Position numbers and translations under genes: made by a program
Notes under the pieces: model-generated
Told to the model about the DNA's origin: nothing
Seen by the model: only the letters and a program-made list of their open reading frames with translations
The model's database searches: none
Origin: Perognathus longimembris pacificus
Taxonomy: Eukaryota; Chordata; Mammalia; Rodentia; Heteromyidae
Length of the DNA stretch: 64,000 nt
Assembly: GCF_023159225.1 (NCBI RefSeq)
Contig: NC_063172.1
Location: 41,607,832 to 41,671,831 of the forward strand
Direction of reading: 5' to 3'
Shown here: positions 60,013 to 64,000 of the stretch, one piece after another
Position numbering within the stretch: the first letter of the stretch is position 1
Layout of the letters: every line of letters begins with the position of its first letter

Positions 60013-61470
60013 ATGTTTTATTGTTCTCTAAATTTGAATATGAACCAATTGAATTTCATCATTTAAAATATAAGTATTATAAATATTTTCCTATTTAATA
60101 TATGAAAGAGATGTAAAAATGTAGTGTGTAGGTTTAAGGAATGATTTGATATTGGGAAGAAATATGGTGATTTACTAAGTATAATATCTTAATGTATTAC
60201 AAACTCTCGAATATTTGAAAAAGTACTTTCTACAAATGATCCTGAGCAATAGCAATTCACAAGAGGTAAATTTAAAGTAGGCAATGAGAATATAAAATAA
60301 TAAGCATCTCATCTTTAAAGGTGGGTAAAATATCAAACTTAGACTAATATGCTTTTGAATTAACTAACTATAGTCATCTCGGGTCCCAGATTTTCAATTC
60401 TGAAAATCTATTTTATTTTATTTTTTTTTCCTCCAGAAAAGTCAAACATCTGAAGTGATGGGGTAGTGGATTTGGGTAGATTAAATTCAAGTGTATAAAA
60501 GATGATTTCACAAAGTATTCTGTCTTCAATGTTAGATTATGGGTAAATTTATTCTGTGTTTTTAAACAAGTGAAAGTCAAATTTATTGTCTAGAAAATGA
60601 TTCTAGAAATTGTATTGGCAATTTGGGACAATGTCATCTTCACATTAGTTACTCATTTAGTCGTAGTACTTAATTGCTATTGTAAAGTTGTGCAATATTT
60701 TCTGGTAACCATCACTAGTCCACTTCTTTGTGTGGTTTGTAAGAGGGGAGGATGTAGGAAAAATGGATGATTTAAGGTTGATAATTCAAGCTAGCTCTTA
60801 GCATTTCGTTATGCAGGATATCTAGAGGGAATTAGGAAATATACAGTTTATGAGAGCATAGAAAGACGTTCAAACATTTGACACAGGGAATAGAATGACT
60901 AGACTGTTATTGTAAAGTCAATTGTCATTAAGGTTACCTATTTTAGATATTTTCTTCCTTTGAAAGCCAGAATAACTGTGGCCACTTTGATTGATTTTAC
61001 AGGTGTGCATTACAGTTTTCCATTTACTCCATTTTTATATTTTTTCTGATATTAATGCATTTTGTATTTAAACAGTACACATTCATTTGCTTATTCTTCT
61101 GTAATACAATGCAAAGTTCTCAAAGATAATGACCACATTTTATGTTTCAATATACTTAGTATTATATCTAACATACTGACTTTTTATGGCTTGTGTTCAA
61201 ATAAGTTTATTGGTTTAGTGCAATTTATTTACAGAGTAAATGTACCAGTTGAAAAAATGCTTGTATAAATGTTATTTAGGGTTAATTTGAGAAATATTGG
61301 GCTTCATAGATAGGCATGGTGACTGAGTTTTACCAAATGCAGGGTATTAAACAAATATTTATCAAATTCATTTTTACAAGCCAAACATGTAAAAAAAAAC
61401 CCTCATTTTCTTTTTTTGCCATATAAATATTAGTTTAACATATTTCTTCTTTGATTGCTCTGTTTTTCTG
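60013..61470. other. AT-rich unique DNA, nothing recognised
   Basis: No feature could be supported. Confidence 0.45.
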
Positions 61471-61474
61471 ATGG

Positions 61475-61690
61475 AATAAGGGCTTGGACTCAAAGCCTTG
61501 TGCTATAGCTTAGCTTTTTCCCCTCAACAGCACTCTAAAAATGTGTGCCTCTATTCTAGTATTCTACTGGCTACCAGTAGGGAGATCAGGTTGAACTTTT
61601 CTCCCTGAACCATTGTGGAATGTGAGTCTTCAGACCTCAGCCTCTTCAGTAGCTTGGATTATAAATAGTCAACCCATTCTGCTTTGATTC
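61475..61690 (-). mobile_element. Old ID/B1-type SINE, antisense
   Basis: AAGGGCTTGGACTCAAAGCCTTGTGC ... GACCTCAGCCTCTTCAGTAGCTTGGATTATAA is the antisense order of an ID-like then a B1-like half. Decayed, with no clear TSD. Confidence 0.62.
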
Positions 61691-61742
61691 ACTTCTTTAG
61701 TTTTTATTTGCTGGACATATGTAAACTTTGTAACTTGTGGGG

Positions 61743-61956
61743 TTTTTGTTTGTTTGTTTGTTTGTTTTACCAGTCCTGGGGCTTCAGCTCAGAGCCTGAG
61801 CACTGTCTCTGGCTTCTTTTTGCTCAAGGCGAGCACTCTACCACTTGAGTCACAATGCCACTTCCAGCTTTTCCTGTTTATGAGGTGTGGAGGAATTGAA
61901 CCCAGAGCTTCATGCATGTTAGACAAGCACTTTACATCTACAACACATTCCCAGAT
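61743..61956 (-). mobile_element. Dimeric ID-like SINE, diverged copy
   Basis: (TTTG)n/T-rich tail at 61743-61769, then CCAGTCCTGGGGCTTCAGCTC ... GGAATTGAACCCAGAGCTTCATGC ... ACATTCCCAG, matching the family along its whole length with many differences. An older member than those at 0.45-34.1 kb; no clear TSD. Confidence 0.85.
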
Positions 61957-63236
61957 TTTTATAAGTTGAAATTTTATATCATATCAAGGAAAGAGATTAT
62001 TGTCTCCCCTGGATATAAAAGAACTAAAAAATTAGCTCTTCCAGAGAATAAAAACAAAAAAAACAAATCAAAAAATAAAAAAAAATCAAATAAGTAAATA
62101 GGAATAAAAACAATAATGTTATCCAACAACTATTCAATTTTTTACATCTGTTTTATCTAATTTATAACAAAGAATAACTTCTAAAATTTGATAAAGAATG
62201 CATGCAATTTCAACTACCAGCAGTTAAATGTAGAGCAAGAATATGATAAGAAAATAAGTCAAATAAATGCTTGCAAAACATCTATAGTTACCAATATGCT
62301 TAATAATAAAAAAGCTAACACTTTTTCCTGTAAGGTAGAAAGCCTATCAAGGAAGTCTTAAAACACTAACTAATGTAATGAAATATTAACATTGAGGAGG
62401 GAGTTATAAAGGTTGGAGACTGATGAAAACATTATTAACAAAAAATAGTCTTTGATCACATATGATGTATTTCTCTGTATAGAAAACTTCAAAGAATCAA
62501 ATTTAAAAATCCCCCATGTGCCCAAAATAATAAATAAATACAAAGTTTCTAAATTCAATGTAAGGGAATTAGTATCTGTTGCATATATTGGAATTTTAGA
62601 AATAAATTATAAGGCACCAAATCTATTTATTTGTCTGTTGTAACTAAAATACCACCCAGTTGTAAGTCTTCAACACAGAGAGGAAAGGTTAATAAATATG
62701 GATGATAGAAAGATAATGTTAGACATAGCTAGCTAGTTAGCTAGATGATAGATAGATCTCTTATTTATCATCTTTCTATATAATATATATGAAATATATA
62801 TATGTATTCAATTTTTTCTGCCATCCTAAAGCTACTCGAAGAAATAGTCTATTAGTTGTAAAAAAAATCACCACCAATGTTATAAGCAACAGTGCTGCTG
62901 TCATAAGCACTAATCTGAAATGATTAATGAGAAGCAGTTCCTGGGTTTGTCTAGTCCACACTTCACCTTAGACTGCAGCTACAAACACATGATTAACTTA
63001 ATGTCTTTGGCATTCATCAAGTAATCAGTTCATTTGTTTAATACATTGATGATGTTCTGCGTTTATAATATGTTCAATTGATTCCATTATTTTAATAATG
63101 ATTATTTTCTCATCTAAGTTTTTCTAATTAAGTTAAATATTTTAAATGTTATATATTCGTAGGCATAATTTTTAGTGGATTAGTAATTGTTTTCCTTCCA
63201 TGTATTTATTACATTTTAAAAATATTATAGCTTAAT
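61957..63236. other. AT-rich DNA with short simple repeats
   Basis: A-rich simple sequence at 62048-62100 and a TAGC/GATA-type tract at about 62725-62760. No gene or other repeat could be supported. Confidence 0.5.
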
Positions 63237-63493
63237 ATTACTATGTAGCCTGGCACTATGCCTGTAGTCCTGGCCAATTAGGAGGCTGAGGTATGAGGAT
63301 TGCAGTTCAAGGTTCAATGCCAGCCCAAGCAGGAAAGTCCATGAGTCTCTTATCTACAATTAACCACCAGAAAATTGGGACTGGTTCTGTGGTTCAAGTA
63401 GTAGAACACTAGCCTTGAGCTAAAGAGTTCAGAGATAGCACCCAGGCCCAGACTTCAAACCCCACAAGTGACAGAAAAATAAATTACTATGTA
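63237..63493 (+). mobile_element. B1/ID chimeric SINE, sense, with 11-bp TSD
   Basis: The body at 63248-63482 has a B1-like half (GCCTGGCACTATGCCTGTAGTCCTGG ... TTGCAGTTCAAGG), the hinge AGCAGGAAAGTCCATGAGTC, and an ID-like half (CTGTGGTTCAAGTAGTAGAAC, GACTTCAAACCCC). TSD ATTACTATGTA is exact at 63237-63247 and 63483-63493. Confidence 0.94.
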
Positions 63494-64000
63494 AGTGACT
63501 TTATTTTTTTTATCTGCCTCTGAAACTTTTAATTTTTTGTCTTTTTATCCAAGTGCCTGTGTAGAGTGCTCCTTTAAAATAACTGAATATGACCAGTAAT
63601 GCTTTTAATCAATACATACTCAGTGATAATAGATTGAATCACTAAGAAAATGGTGTTTGTTTTTTTTTTTAGAATACCTAAAGAAATGGTAGGACCAGCT
63701 GCTATCAAATTTATTAAAATTGAATAGAAATCTGTGAAATATTGCCTGGTAAATTTAAACAGTATTGTATGATTCTTTGAAGAAATATAGAAAATGTGTT
63801 TTATATTTCCAAAGTGTTATAGTTCTCCTAAGAACTAGTCATGTAGCCTATTGTGTTACAGAGTAGAATGTTTATGAGTGCTTCAGTTTGATGTTATACA
63901 TATTTTTGTGCCTGGACGATTTAAGATTCATAATTTTATTTGTTTTTTTTCCCCCAGATAATACAGAAAGTAATATTTGATTCTAAGGTGGATAGAAGAC
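63494..64000. other. AT-rich unique DNA to window end
   Basis: Nothing recognised; T run at 63658-63670. Confidence 0.45.

Noticed and set aside
62776..62961. Hydrophobic 61-codon minus-strand frame resembling a membrane peptide
   Set aside because: T-rich DNA readily gives Leu/Ile/Phe-rich frames; no conserved motif, start context or flanking signal.

Overview
This is AT-rich, gene-poor mammalian nuclear DNA. I found no intact protein-coding gene, no functional tRNA/rRNA/snRNA gene and nothing prokaryotic. The repeats point to a rodent: chimeric SINEs joining a B1-like (7SL-type) half to an ID-like (tRNA-type) half, a very uniform SINE made of two ID-like units, abundant L1, and ERVK-type LTRs. 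From memory, the double-ID SINE resembles elements common in kangaroo rats and pocket mice (Heteromyidae). I could not check this, so the family assignment is tentative.

Layout. 0.4-5 kb: a young SINE, an exact 53-bp tandem duplication, and a GC-richer block that may be the 5' part of an endogenous retrovirus on the minus strand. 6-8.3 kb: old L1 pieces, including a 5'-inverted copy. 8.3-14.9 kb: mostly featureless, with one young SINE and a possible degraded retrocopy on the minus strand. 14.9-17 kb: TG microsatellites, two different LTRs with TATA and polyadenylation motifs, and a SINE. 17-23 kb: largely featureless, with one SINE. 23.2-31.5 kb: a nearly complete but dead L1 on the minus strand, bounded by a 15-bp target-site duplication (TSD). 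It is split by a 1.42-kb retrocopy of an unidentified transcript that has its own 12-bp TSD, AATAAA and A-tail. 31.5-39 kb: SINEs and L1 3' fragments. 39.0-42.5 kb: a composite retro-insertion on the minus strand. It comprises an EIF4B processed pseudogene joined at its A-tail to an L1 3' end, the whole bounded by one TSD, with a second L1 inside the EIF4B coding part. 42.5-64 kb: L1 fragments (two more inverted copies and a clean 5'-truncated copy with TSD), SINEs and microsatellites in unique AT-rich DNA.

No set of genes here works together. The interest lies in the nested retrotransposition record: at least three layers of L1-mediated insertion can be ordered by which element interrupts which. 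I looked for an undescribed coding or defence-like system and did not find one. The candidates I could not name are a coiled-coil-like minus-strand relic at 11.5-12.1 kb, a possible exon-like stretch at 47.0 kb, and the source gene of the 1.42-kb retrocopy.
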